Part shown: positions 17,638-26,535 of the stretch, piece after piece | How the letters are laid out: each line of letters opens with the position of its first letter | Position numbering within the stretch: position 1 is the first letter of the stretch | Source: CBDCUQ01 sp965222835 | GTDB lineage: Bacteria > Pseudomonadota > Alphaproteobacteria > Rhizobiales > Hyphomicrobiaceae | DNA length: 64,000 nucleotides | Reading direction: 5' to 3' | Assembly: GCA_965222835.1 (NCBI GenBank) | Contig: CBDCUQ010000003.1 | Span: forward strand, 310,001-374,000 | The notes under the pieces: model-generated | Told to the model about the DNA's origin: nothing | Databases searched by the model: none | The model's input: the letters and a program-made list of their open reading frames with translations, nothing else | Translations under genes and position numbers: made by a program

Positions 17638-18801
17638 ATGGAAAACGAACAGAAGCCCACTTCTGAGTCTCCGCAGGCCGAACCGCAAGCGCGGCGCACA
17701 TCCGTTTTGGGTGCGGACAACCAGAAAAGTCGATCATCAGCATTGACGGCCGTGCTGGTTTTCGTTCCGCTTGTGCTGCTGTTGGGGGGCGGGTACCTGC
17801 TTGTCACGGGCCTGTCTCACTCTGTGCCTCAGATGGTCGATAAAGTATCTGAAGAGATTACGAAGAAGATGGAAGAGATTGCCGAGGCCATGGAGGAGCC
17901 TCCTCCGCGGCCGCCACCGTCTTTACCGAAAGACGCTACCGCACCTCCGCCGCCGCCAACACCCGAACCCGAAGTCGCAGATCGTGGAGAGGACACTCGC
18001 ATCGCGGCGCTCACCCAGGCCATCGAGAACAACACGCAATCCGCGGAGGCCTGGCAGCGCCGCGCCGATGCCTGGCGTATCGACAAGAAGTGGGCACAGG
18101 CGATTGACGACTACGACATGGCGATCGCATTGGATCCCCTCAAAGCCGTTCTCTACAACGACCGTGGTTTGGTCTTCTATGAGATGGGCGATGCCGAGCG
18201 GGCCCGTAACGACTACAGTTGGGCCGTTGTCCTCGATGAACGGATGGATCTTGCGTATTTCAATCGGGGTCTCTTGAACTGGGATGAGGGAAACAATGCC
18301 GCCGCCGAGAAGGATTTTTCTGCGTTTCTCAAACTCAATCCGGAAGATGGGGAAGCCTGGCGCCGGCGCGGTCAGGCGCGTTTTGGACTGAACAACCAGG
18401 ACGGCGCATTTGAAGACTTCTCGAAGGCGATCGCGTTTGATCCCAAAGACGTTTATGCCTTGGCCTACCGATGCGGCACCGCCATAAATCTCAAAAAGCA
18501 CGACGATGCCGAGCGGGACTGCAAAGCCGCGCTTGCGATCGACGACAATCTTGCCGAGGCACTTAATAATCTGGCGTGGCTCTACTACAAGCGCGGCGAC
18601 CATCGTGCGGGCCTTCCCCTTGCCGAAAGAGCGGTCAAGTCCGACCCTGAACAAGCCGCCTACTGGGATACGCGCGGGCACCTGCTTGAGGCCGTTGGTG
18701 AACGAGACCGCGCCATTGAAAGTTTCAAGGCCGCCTTGAAGCTCGACAAGACCATGCAGGAATCGATTGACGGTTTGAAGCGTCTGGGAGAAAGCCCATG
18801 A
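17638..18801 (+). CDS. Membrane-anchored TPR protein
   Basis: 387 residues from the ATG at 17638. A hydrophilic N-terminus is followed by one membrane helix, 'ALTAVLVFVPLVLLLGGGYL' (about 35-57), an amphipathic stretch 'MVDKVSEEITKKMEEIAEAM', a Pro-rich linker (about 92-118) and then at least six tetratricopeptide repeats to the end, e.g. 'AWQRRADAWRIDKKWAQAID' and 'ALNNLAWLYYKRGDHRAGLP'. The repeats would face the periplasm if the N-terminus is inside. The stop overlaps the next start (ATGA), so it is coupled with the secreted protein that follows. A scaffold role is likely; the partner is unknown. Confidence 0.85.
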   Translation: MENEQKPTSESPQAEPQARRTSVLGADNQKSRSSALTAVLVFVPLVLLLGGGYLLVTGLSHSVPQMVDKVSEEITKKMEEIAEAMEEPPPRPPPSLPKDATAPPPPPTPEPEVADRGEDTRIAALTQAIENNTQSAEAWQRRADAWRIDKKWAQAIDDYDMAIALDPLKAVLYNDRGLVFYEMGDAERARNDYSWAVVLDERMDLAYFNRGLLNWDEGNNAAAEKDFSAFLKLNPEDGEAWRRRGQARFGLNNQDGAFEDFSKAIAFDPKDVYALAYRCGTAINLKKHDDAERDCKAALAIDDNLAEALNNLAWLYYKRGDHRAGLPLAERAVKSDPEQAAYWDTRGHLLEAVGERDRAIESFKAALKLDKTMQESIDGLKRLGESP

Positions 18802-19799
18802 TGCGCGGGAGCGTTTTAAGGATTGCCTTTCCCCGCCTGGCCGTTGGACTCCTGGCACTTGTTACATTCAGTGCCGGCACATTTGTCGCCGCGCCCAGTG
18901 CGCGCCCCGAAGCCGTCTCTCTTCCGTTTAGAGCAGAAAAGGGCGACCGTTTTCGAGTTCGCGTCACAAAGAGGGTTGCCGAGAGCAAGGGTGGTGAACA
19001 AACGAACGACGGCCCCTTTTCATTCAATTACGATGGCGACGTTCTTCAGGCCAGCGAAAGCGGGTATCTTATTCGATGGACGTTGAAGTCCGTCTTCACG
19101 CCTGGAAGTAAGGCCGACAATGCGGCGCTCTCCTCCGGCATACTGGCGATGATGAAGGATATTCCACTGGAGTTTGATGCCGGTCTCAATGGGGCGCCGG
19201 TGCGCATTCCGAACTTCAAGGACATTCTTCCGCGCCTGCTCCAACTCAGCCGCAAGTTTCTTACCGAGGACGGTCAAGAGCCCGACCCGCAGGTCATGAA
19301 GCGCGTGGAAGACTCTTATAATGCCATGTCGCTCGAGGCCGCGGCCGGGCATTTCCTGCCTGAGGCCGCACTGATCGGTGGGATGCAGAATTTGCGGCTG
19401 GATCGCGGCGCGCCGGCCCGCAAGGTCACCGCACAACCAAGCCCGCTCGGCGGACCGCCCATCAAGATGATCACTGAGACGCGGCTGGCTACCCATGACG
19501 CGTTGACCGGGGTTGCCGTCGTCAAATGGGAGACGCGTTTTGACCCTCGGTCAATTGCGGACTCGACGGCGGCACTGATGGAGTCGATGCGCAAACCCGG
19601 CGACCCGGACTTGCCGCCAGAGGCCCGTGAAATGCTGAAGCAAATAAAGATTGAGCGGATCGATACCGGAACAGCGATGATCTCGCTCGCCGACGGCTGG
19701 GTCCGCAAGATCCATTATCGCCAGTTCCTTGAAAACAAATCTCCAGGCCAAGATCAAAGCAAGGATGAGATCTGGCTTGTTGAAATCGACCGGAAGTAG
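18798..19799 (+). CDS. Exported protein of unknown function
   Basis: 333 residues starting with a double ATG that overlaps the stop of the TPR gene. A signal peptide is clear: 'LAVGLLALVTFSAGTFVAA'. The mature protein is rich in beta strands with few cysteines ('LPFRAEKGDRFRVRVTKRV', 'GYLIRWTLKSVFTPGS'), then a helical part near 'ILPRLLQLSRKFL', and ends 'DEIWLVEIDRK'. I recognise no family. Coupling to a membrane-anchored TPR protein suggests the two work together in the periplasm. Confidence 0.75.
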   Translation: MMRGSVLRIAFPRLAVGLLALVTFSAGTFVAAPSARPEAVSLPFRAEKGDRFRVRVTKRVAESKGGEQTNDGPFSFNYDGDVLQASESGYLIRWTLKSVFTPGSKADNAALSSGILAMMKDIPLEFDAGLNGAPVRIPNFKDILPRLLQLSRKFLTEDGQEPDPQVMKRVEDSYNAMSLEAAAGHFLPEAALIGGMQNLRLDRGAPARKVTAQPSPLGGPPIKMITETRLATHDALTGVAVVKWETRFDPRSIADSTAALMESMRKPGDPDLPPEAREMLKQIKIERIDTGTAMISLADGWVRKIHYRQFLENKSPGQDQSKDEIWLVEIDRK

Positions 19800-19816
19800 A
19801 GCGATCGCTGGCGACG

Positions 19817-20398
19817 TCACAGCCGGGTAACGAAGCCCATGGGAGCGCCGAGCCGGACGAACCACTCAGGCAGATCGATGCGCCACTTCATGAAGCGGTT
19901 CTCGATCAACTCCACGATCACGCCGAGCGATGCTGTGGTGTCGAGATAGGCCACGTGCGTTTTCGACCAGCGCGCAAAAGAGAAAAGCCCGCTTTGGAGC
20001 GTCGAATACCCTTCCCCTGCCAACCGGTCGCGCGTCGACGCCATTTCATCGACGAAGACACCGACATGGTGCAATTGCGGCGTTCCTGAAGAAGGTGGTG
20101 GCGTTATTCTCTCCGCATCGGCGCCGTCCACACGCAGCACCTCGATCTGCACGCCGCCTGCATACCCCACGACGATATCGAAGCGTTGATCCAGACGCCG
20201 ACCTTCAACGAAATGCTTGCAGCGGCGAATGTCCGGGCGATACCAGGTCTCAACGCCAAGCTCTGTACCGTGCTCACGGCACCAGGGCTCCACGTCATTG
20301 ACCAGAAACCCGAGCTGACCGATCCGGTCCAAGCCGAGCGCCGGCAGCACGTGCTGGCAGGATGTGACGAGTTGCTCAGCGGTTGGAACCGGCGCCAT
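19817..20398 (-). CDS. VOC (glyoxalase/dioxygenase superfamily) protein
   Basis: 193 residues. Two beta-alpha-beta-beta-beta units are visible: the first around 'RIGQLGFLVNDVEPWCREHG', the second around 'PQLHHVGVFVDEMASTRDRL' and ending 'LGVIVELIENRFM'. His in 'LHHVGVF' and Glu in 'IVELIE' are at the places where the family binds its divalent metal; 'RFDIVVGYAGGVQIEVLRV' is the first module's last strands. Substrates range from lactoylglutathione to methylmalonyl-CoA, and the sequence alone does not decide. It is a single gene, convergent with the exported-protein gene. Confidence 0.85.
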   Translation of the reverse strand: MAPVPTAEQLVTSCQHVLPALGLDRIGQLGFLVNDVEPWCREHGTELGVETWYRPDIRRCKHFVEGRRLDQRFDIVVGYAGGVQIEVLRVDGADAERITPPPSSGTPQLHHVGVFVDEMASTRDRLAGEGYSTLQSGLFSFARWSKTHVAYLDTTASLGVIVELIENRFMKWRIDLPEWFVRLGAPMGFVTRL

Positions 20399-20781
20399 GA
20401 GCCTCAGCCTTTCGTTAGGGCTGGGGGAAGGCTAGCATCTTTCTCGAGGTTTTGTCGTGCGCACCCGGATTATACACTTCCGGCGAAATGGCGGGGCGAC
20501 CCACCGCCCACTAGCGTGCCGGTTTGAATGGTGCATTGAGCGCCTTTAGTTGGCTCGCGTCTCGCCCATAAGTATCCTGGTAGAAGCGCGCGGTTTCGTC
20601 GGCGTGGGGATCGACGTGTTCTGCCTGACATCGGGTGTTTAGGACATAAGTGCAAGGAATTCTGTCCGAGTTTGCGATCGCTGGCTACGGTGGGCGCGAC
20701 GTCAGAGCGGTTGCTTCTTGCCCTGAATGCGCTACGCTCGATTGGGGTTTATGGATACGGAATCTCCATGGAGTGACGGCC
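20399..20781. other. Intergenic region with a probable gene remnant at 20511-20684 (minus)
   Basis: 383 bp between divergent genes. On the minus strand 20684-20511 there is a 57-codon open stretch with coding-like composition and no normal start codon. It reads 'IPCTYVLNTRCQAEHVDPHA' and ends 'SQLKALNAPFKPAR'. This looks like the 3' end of a gene whose front was lost, but I cannot assign it. The remaining part should hold the TIR gene promoter. Confidence 0.4.
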
Positions 20782-23700
20782 ATGGCAGGCGGGCAGCGCA
20801 CAGACGACAGGCTCGGTGTTTTCATTTCCTATAGCCGTGAGGATCTGGCATTCGCCGATCAGCTGGAGGCTGCGCTGCGGCTCCATAAGTATGATGTATT
20901 GATCGACAGGCATGCCATTTCGGGCGGTGAGAATTGGCAGCCGCGGCTGGGGGCACTTATTCGCGATGCCGACACGGTCGCGTTTGTCCTGTCTCCGGCT
21001 TCCGCAATTTCTTCGATCTGTCAGTGGGAAGCTGATGAAGCTGTGCGGCTCGGAAAACGCATCCTGCCCGTCGTCTGCCGGCCGCTGGGTGACGCCGAAC
21101 CACCGCAGCAACTCGCCGATCGCAATTACATCTTCTTCTACGAGGAGCCGAAGCAGCCGGGAAGCGGATTCGGCACTGGACTCGTTCGGCTTGTCGAGGC
21201 CCTTGATACCGACGTCGAGTGGCTGAGAGAGCACACGCGTCTCCTACAGCGCGCGAGCGAATGGGAAGCCGGCGGCCGTGATGAAAGCCGGCTCCTCTTT
21301 GGTGACAGTATTGAGGCGGCAAAAGTGTGGGCGGGACGGCGCCCCAAAGAAGCCCCTGAACTCAGCACACTCCACCTTGAATACATTCGGGCGAGTGAGG
21401 AGTACGAGTCCCGCCGCCAAAGCGAAGAACGCCGCCAGCTTGCCGAGCGCGAGAAGCTCGTTCGTGAGGCCGAGGCCGCGCAGGAAGCTCGGGAGGCCGC
21501 TCAGAAGCGCGAAGCGGATCAAGCCCGGCGCGTCGTGCAACGAACGATGGCAGGATTAATCGTCTCCCTCGTACTGGGAGGGGTAGCCGCAGTGGCTGGC
21601 TGGAATGCGCACCTCGGCCGGCTCGAGGTGGAGGAAAAATCTAAGGAGGTTGTGGCGAAGTCCAAGGAGGTTGAGGCCAAGTCACTGGCGTTAAGCGAAG
21701 CCAATCAGCGTCTCAGCGCACGTATGAAGTTGCGTATCGCGCCATTCGGCACCAAGGCCTACACGGTTCCCGAGCATTGGTACACGCTGGCGACAACGAA
21801 CGCGGCGTCCGTCGGTTTCATCGAGGTCAAGGATCAGAGCAAGTGGCGTTTCGCTTCGACCGGCTTTCTCATTCGCGGTGATGTGCTATTCGAGCCGTGG
21901 GGAGAGGAACTTGTTTTCGTTACCGCCTCGCATGTCGTAAGGGAATCTAGCCGCCTTCCCGGGCGGCGCATCTACTTTCCGGCGTTGGGCGAACAAGAGC
22001 CTACAGATTTAGATAGGCTTCTGTGGATCTCGAGTAGCAAAGACTTCGAACAGGCGGAATTTGGCGGCGTATCTGAAGGCGTAGACGCTGCAGTCTACCG
22101 GCTCGCGGGCGCACCACCGTCCGCCGTTGAGCCAATTACGCGGATCTCCGACCTCGAGACGTCGAAATGGCCCGCCGTCAAGTTCCAGCAGGATGCAAAT
22201 TCGGTTGCCGGACCGGAACTAGAAAAACCGTTGCCCCTTGTTGCACTGGGCGCTTCGGTGGAAGGTTTCGGTCAGAAGGATTGGAGGCCCGATTTCGACA
22301 AGTTCAAGCCGACTCTCACGTTGTCGCTCGCCAATGCACTCGGCATAGACGGCCGGCTCCCTGATGGAAAGATAGTCTTCACGGACAGCACAACACTTGG
22401 CGGCAGCGGCTCGCCGATCTTTGACGCCAGAGATGGTGCGCTGCTGGCAATTCTGCAATACGGGACAGACTACTCAGCCCCAATCACAGGTCTCAGTTAC
22501 GCTGGTGGGATCCCCGCTAAAGCCGTTAGGGACGCAATTGTGTCTGACGCCAAAGAGGCCCTGGCTCTGGCGCGATCCTCTCTCAAGCGCGGAGATCTTC
22601 TCCACGCCGAGGCGTGTTATACGTTGGCAGTGTCAAGCGACCCGGCATCGGCCGACCGGCTCATGAGCGAATGGGCATCGCACATTGCTGCTGCGGGCCG
22701 GAATGCGGCTTCCAACAAACGTTTTAACAGCGCCATCGAGCTGTTCGAGAAAGCAATCGAGGTGCAACCTGCCTCCGAGCAAACTTTGAGGAGTGATCTG
22801 GCTTCCGTACATTTCGACTTGGCAGCGAATAGTGTCGGCTGGGGCAATGAGGACGACATCCGCAATCATTTGGAAGCGGCCCTCAAATTGGATCCCACTA
22901 AGAAAGAACCTGCAAATAAGCTGTGGTTTGATCACTACTTAGGACGAGGGACACGACTTCTTAATGATCCAAAGAAGGACAAGGAAGCCGAAGAGAAATT
23001 CGCCTTGGCCTTGTCACACGACGCTGAAAGAGAGAGCGAAGTCGCGAAAGCGTGGGCCGGGGCATACCGGCGGCGCGGTAACGACTTCTTGCGCCAGGGG
23101 AAAGACAGCGAGGCCGAAGCCCAGTTCGCACTTGCGCTGGCGCGGGTGCCGGAACTGGCGGGCGAGATCGACAAAGATTGGGCCAATAGCTTCTTCCATC
23201 GGGGAAACGAACTTCTTAATACAGGAAAGGATGCAGAGGCACAGACCGAGTTCACGAAAGCGCTAGAGCGTGATCCCAATGAGAGCGCCGCGGTCCAGCG
23301 CGCATGGTTCAACACATACTACAGACGAGGCGAACGGCTGTTGCAGGAGGGCAAAGACAAAGAGGCAAGCGCCGTCTTTGAGAATGCCTTGCATCACGCT
23401 CCGGAAAAGGAGAGCAGAGACCGCATCGACGACGCCTGGGCCAGCGCCTATTTCGATCGCGGCAAGGCATTCCTTCGCAAAGGCAACGACGAGCACGCTG
23501 AGAAGAACTTTACGCTTGCGGTTGAACGGGCGCACTCGTCCGACTACTCGCGATATATTGCGGAAGCATGGATAAAGGCCCATCTTGAACGCGGCGATAC
23601 CTTTTGGAAAAGGGGGCAACCGGAAGCAGCCAAAGCACAGTTTGCTCTCGCGCGCGAGAGAATGAAGCCGTTCGATTGGCGCGGGCGATATCTACAGCAG

Positions 23701-24081
23701 ATCGCAGCATTCTGGCTGCATCAAAGCAAGTCCGCGCTCGGCCTGACAGACGCCAATGAGGCCGTGTCGCTCAATCCCTTATCCGTTCGCGCGCGCGAGA
23801 TCCGCATCGAAATCCACGTCACAATGGGCAACGTCGAGGCGGCAATCGCGGATCTTGACAAACTTATCGGCGATGGAAAGGGGTCGATCGAATACTATTA
23901 TTTGCGCGGCAAGTGCCATGAACATCAAGGACGCACCGATGCTGCGATCGCCAACTTCAAAGTCGCACTTGGACTAGCTGCCTCTAATGAGCACGAGAAA
24001 TCTCTGCATCAATTCGCCCGCAAAGGCTTGAGAGCCTTTGGCGTGGAGCCACCGGTGCCGCCAATGCCAATTACGAGGTAG
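20782..24081 (+). CDS. TIR domain - membrane helix - trypsin-like protease - TPR protein
   Basis: About 1099 residues from the ATG at 20782 (GGAG about 8 bases upstream). Order of parts: TIR domain (about 10-130) opening 'LGVFISYSREDLAFADQLEA', with Glu83 in 'SSICQWEADEAVRLG' at the place of the NADase glutamate; a linker with 'WLREHTRLLQRASEWEAGGR' and a charged coiled coil (about 205-255); one membrane helix at about 256-277; a trypsin-like domain with His384 ('VTASHVV'), Asp435 ('GVDAAVY') and Ser542 ('TLGGSGSPIFD'), a complete triad; and about eight TPR-like repeats (600-1090; 'AWAGAYRRRGNDFLRQGKDS'). With the TIR inside, protease and TPRs would be outside the inner membrane. A defence or stress-signalling role is a guess from the parts. 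It has no operon partner. Confidence 0.85.
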   Translation: MAGGQRTDDRLGVFISYSREDLAFADQLEAALRLHKYDVLIDRHAISGGENWQPRLGALIRDADTVAFVLSPASAISSICQWEADEAVRLGKRILPVVCRPLGDAEPPQQLADRNYIFFYEEPKQPGSGFGTGLVRLVEALDTDVEWLREHTRLLQRASEWEAGGRDESRLLFGDSIEAAKVWAGRRPKEAPELSTLHLEYIRASEEYESRRQSEERRQLAEREKLVREAEAAQEAREAAQKREADQARRVVQRTMAGLIVSLVLGGVAAVAGWNAHLGRLEVEEKSKEVVAKSKEVEAKSLALSEANQRLSARMKLRIAPFGTKAYTVPEHWYTLATTNAASVGFIEVKDQSKWRFASTGFLIRGDVLFEPWGEELVFVTASHVVRESSRLPGRRIYFPALGEQEPTDLDRLLWISSSKDFEQAEFGGVSEGVDAAVYRLAGAPPSAVEPITRISDLETSKWPAVKFQQDANSVAGPELEKPLPLVALGASVEGFGQKDWRPDFDKFKPTLTLSLANALGIDGRLPDGKIVFTDSTTLGGSGSPIFDARDGALLAILQYGTDYSAPITGLSYAGGIPAKAVRDAIVSDAKEALALARSSLKRGDLLHAEACYTLAVSSDPASADRLMSEWASHIAAAGRNAASNKRFNSAIELFEKAIEVQPASEQTLRSDLASVHFDLAANSVGWGNEDDIRNHLEAALKLDPTKKEPANKLWFDHYLGRGTRLLNDPKKDKEAEEKFALALSHDAERESEVAKAWAGAYRRRGNDFLRQGKDSEAEAQFALALARVPELAGEIDKDWANSFFHRGNELLNTGKDAEAQTEFTKALERDPNESAAVQRAWFNTYYRRGERLLQEGKDKEASAVFENALHHAPEKESRDRIDDAWASAYFDRGKAFLRKGNDEHAEKNFTLAVERAHSSDYSRYIAEAWIKAHLERGDTFWKRGQPEAAKAQFALARERMKPFDWRGRYLQQIAAFWLHQSKSALGLTDANEAVSLNPLSVRAREIRIEIHVTMGNVEAAIADLDKLIGDGKGSIEYYYLRGKCHEHQGRTDAAIANFKVALGLAASNEHEKSLHQFARKGLRAFGVEPPVPPMPITR

Positions 24082-24112
24082 CTCCGGAGTCTTTCTAGTT
24101 TAGATCGAACCG

Positions 24113-24173
24113 CCCGCTCCCCCTCACGACCACCCCAAGTATCCTGCCGTCGGCGGTCGGGAGGGGGAGCGGG
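24113..24173. terminator. Long stem-loop at the end of the TIR gene
   Basis: A 13-bp perfect stem ('cccgctccccctc', 24113-24125, with 24161-24173) is extended inward by 'cgacc'/'ggtcg'. A second 9-bp palindrome, 'attccggctaagccggaat', follows at 24185-24203. Both lie between the TIR gene and a convergent gene. No T-run follows, so factor-independent termination is unsure. Confidence 0.45.
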
Positions 24174-24293
24174 CCGGCAAGGTGATTCCGGCTAAGCCGG
24201 AATGAGATTAGCGGGAACCGCATTCATTGTGCCGCCAAGAGCACAAGCAAGGCCGACGACCGCCGTGATTCTACGCTTCCGAACTGCCGGTGA

Positions 24294-24773
24294 TTATGTC
24301 GTTCCGCGTTTGCTGAGGAATGGTTTCTGCGCGGCGTTGTTCACGCTCAGAATTGCTGCGGTTAGCGCATCGATCACAGTTGCGACCCAAGGTACAACGA
24401 ACCACCATTCCAGGCTATCGGTCCCGATAAAGTATCCGGCAAATCCCGTAAACAGGATAGCCGTCACCGAACTGAAGACAGCGTCCATCTGCAAGGCAGA
24501 GACGACGGTTTCGCGATTTGTCACCGAGATGAACTCTCCGACCAACCAGACCACGGCGGCCAACACGAGAATGAGGAGCCACAAATAAACGTCCTGCGGC
24601 ACGGGCCATTGCAGGACAGGTGAGCGCAAACTTTCGGCGCCGCTGTAGGACGTCCCCAAGAGATAGGCGAACGCCGCCAGTGCGTAGGGGAAAGCCCAAA
24701 TCACGGACAATATGATCTTTTTGCCGGTGCTCATCTTGGGTACGGGGGCGTTGGCTGGCTCCATCGCGACCAT
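24294..24773 (-). CDS. Four-helix membrane protein, unknown
   Basis: 159 residues; the ATG at 24773 has GGAGG 8 bases upstream. Four membrane helices are visible: 'IILSVIWAFPYALAAFAYLL', 'VYLWLLILVLAAVVWLVGEF', 'SSVTAILFTGFAGYFIG' and 'WWFVVPWVATVIDALTAAIL'. The C-terminus is short and basic. I do not recognise the family. The gene converges with the TIR gene and stands alone. Confidence 0.75.
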   Translation of the reverse strand: MVAMEPANAPVPKMSTGKKIILSVIWAFPYALAAFAYLLGTSYSGAESLRSPVLQWPVPQDVYLWLLILVLAAVVWLVGEFISVTNRETVVSALQMDAVFSSVTAILFTGFAGYFIGTDSLEWWFVVPWVATVIDALTAAILSVNNAAQKPFLSKRGTT

Positions 24774-25544
24774 CGTGCTGCCTCCTTATTCCTTTGGGCG
24801 TTCGACGTCTGACCTCTTCGCGGCAAATCCTAGTTTATTCTGAAGCTCATTTGCAATGCGGACGTGTTGTTTTGGCGGATGGCGTGTCCTTATGGCGATG
24901 ACTGTGCTCAACCGCACTCAAACAGTTGAGCAGACAGCGAGATCACGTCCGTCAGGGCTGGGTTTCTTGTACTAGGGGGCCGCGACAGCAACCTCGGCCT
25001 CGATAAGGCGCCGTCACTTGGAGCAGGCGTACCGGGATTGAAGGGTCCGATGGGGCGAACGCGTCTTTTTGACCATTCGTAGGAGGCGCCGTTACTTCCG
25101 CGCAGTACGATTCAGTATAGGCCAAGTGCCGACAGCACTTGCTGGCAGGATGCAATTGGTTGCCCAGTGATTCTTACAAGCGCCATGGGACAGAGACCAA
25201 TTCTGTTGTGCGGCCGGATATGGCTTGCCATCTTTCTCAGGTCTTTGAGAACAATGCGAATCTTGTCCGCGGCTGGACGTGTCGTTTGGTGGACCGGCGG
25301 AGTTCTTCACCGGTCGCGTTCCCACACTCATGTGCCTGCTTATATTGCTTTGCCGTCTCATCGTGACGCCCACCCGGTGTTGCGATGAGCCGGACTCACT
25401 TATTTGTGCAATCAGATCAATCTATGTGAAAGGTCCTGACGGTGGACGTCCCGTTCTCTGTAGCCAGAAATCCACGCCTGTGCCTGACGCTGGAAGAGCT
25501 GTAGCGGAGATCTATTGGACCCGCGGGGATCAACTTGTTGGCGC
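24774..25544. other. Gene-poor region; possible small ORF at 25330-25548 (+)
   Basis: 771 bp without a recognised gene. Near the right end an open frame on the + strand (from an ATG at 25330) has a hydrophobic, Cys-rich start ('MCLLILLCRLIVTPTRCCDE') and ends 'AGRAVAEIYWTRGDQLVGA', with its stop overlapping the stop of the convergent bactofilin gene. It could be a small protein gene or the remnant of one; there is no clear ribosome site. No other structure stands out. Confidence 0.3.
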
Positions 25545-26132
25545 CTAGTACCGATCAGCAGGCGGCGCCTTACCATTAAGACGGTCGTACGTTGGCGCTT
25601 CAGGGGAGGATTGGGGGGCGTACCCGTTGTCTCTCTCTTGCTTCGGCTCGGCGGCCCGCGGGGCCTGATCAGGTACGCGAACGGTCCCCGAAATGTTGCC
25701 GCCGACTTCGACGGCCAGCTTGCCGTAGCCGACTTCGCCCATCACCTGACCCGTAGCGCGAACGTCGAGCAACTCCTCGACGAGAACCTCGCCGTCTACG
25801 ACGCCCTGCACCTCGGCGTGCTCAGCGTGAAGCCCGCCCCTAATCGATCCGCCTTCGCGAACCGCTACACGGGTCGCGACAATCGTACCCTCAAGATGTC
25901 CTTGAATTTCGACCTTGGAGCAATTGCCAATCTGGCCGCTCACCGACGTGCCTTTGCCGATTAGGACCAATCCGTCTCCGTTAACGGATTCGAGCACCGA
26001 GAAATTCCGCTGGTCCTTCCTGTCGAAAAGCTGCAGTGACGTCGGTTCCGGCCCCTGAGGCTGGTTTCGTTCTTGCTGCTGGGGAACGAGGGCTGCAGAA
26101 TATTTCGAGTTACGCTTATCGAAGCCAAACAT
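25545..26132 (-). CDS. Bactofilin (polymer-forming cytoskeletal protein)
   Basis: 195 residues from the ATG at 26132. The central domain (about 55-150) shows the regular short repeats of a bactofilin beta-helix: 'GTSVSGQIGNCSKVEIQGHL', 'EGTIVATRVAVREGGSIRGG', 'VQGVVDGEVLVEELLDVRAT' and 'GNISGTVRV'. It is flanked by flexible Gln/Pro-rich N- and C-termini, as is usual. Bactofilins polymerise without nucleotide and position cell-wall enzymes or stalk and polarity functions. No M23 peptidase gene is adjacent, unlike in many bactofilin operons. The domain call is firm, the cellular role open. Confidence 0.9.
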   Translation of the reverse strand: MFGFDKRNSKYSAALVPQQQERNQPQGPEPTSLQLFDRKDQRNFSVLESVNGDGLVLIGKGTSVSGQIGNCSKVEIQGHLEGTIVATRVAVREGGSIRGGLHAEHAEVQGVVDGEVLVEELLDVRATGQVMGEVGYGKLAVEVGGNISGTVRVPDQAPRAAEPKQERDNGYAPQSSPEAPTYDRLNGKAPPADRY

Positions 26133-26535
26133 GGTAGCACCGCATATCAAAGGGCATGCCTAGACATGCCGGCTAAACGATTGGCTGCCACTTCCCACTT
26201 CTCGTGGCAGCAAGAAGAATGACCTGACAAACAAGCTGAGTTAGCCACGTCGGTTGTGGGCTATCAAACTCACCTCGCAGCCCTTTCCGATGACAAAACA
26301 CAGTACACAGAAAAAAACGTTTCAAATAGGGCATTTTTGTTTTCACAAATAGTATGGTTAACGCCGTGCCGAAGTGATCGTTCGAAACACTCTTTTCTCG
26401 CGGCTCTTTTTGTTTATCCGCATGATTAATCGTGTCGTGTTGAGAGGCCATCACTGCGATGTTAGATCGGAAGCGATTTCTGACGACTCGGTTCGATGCG
26501 TCCCACATAAACAGAGAGCGAATAGGAGCCCGATA
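26133..26535. other. Divergent promoter region
   Basis: 403 bp between the bactofilin gene and the mechanosensitive channel gene, which point away from each other. It is AT-richer than its surroundings (around 26280-26360), which fits promoter DNA. I name no exact boxes. Confidence 0.5.

Noticed and set aside
20782..24081. Calling the TIR protein part of a known named anti-phage system
   Set aside because: The parts occur in defence systems, but I know no named system with this order and no partner genes are present, so the name would be invented.
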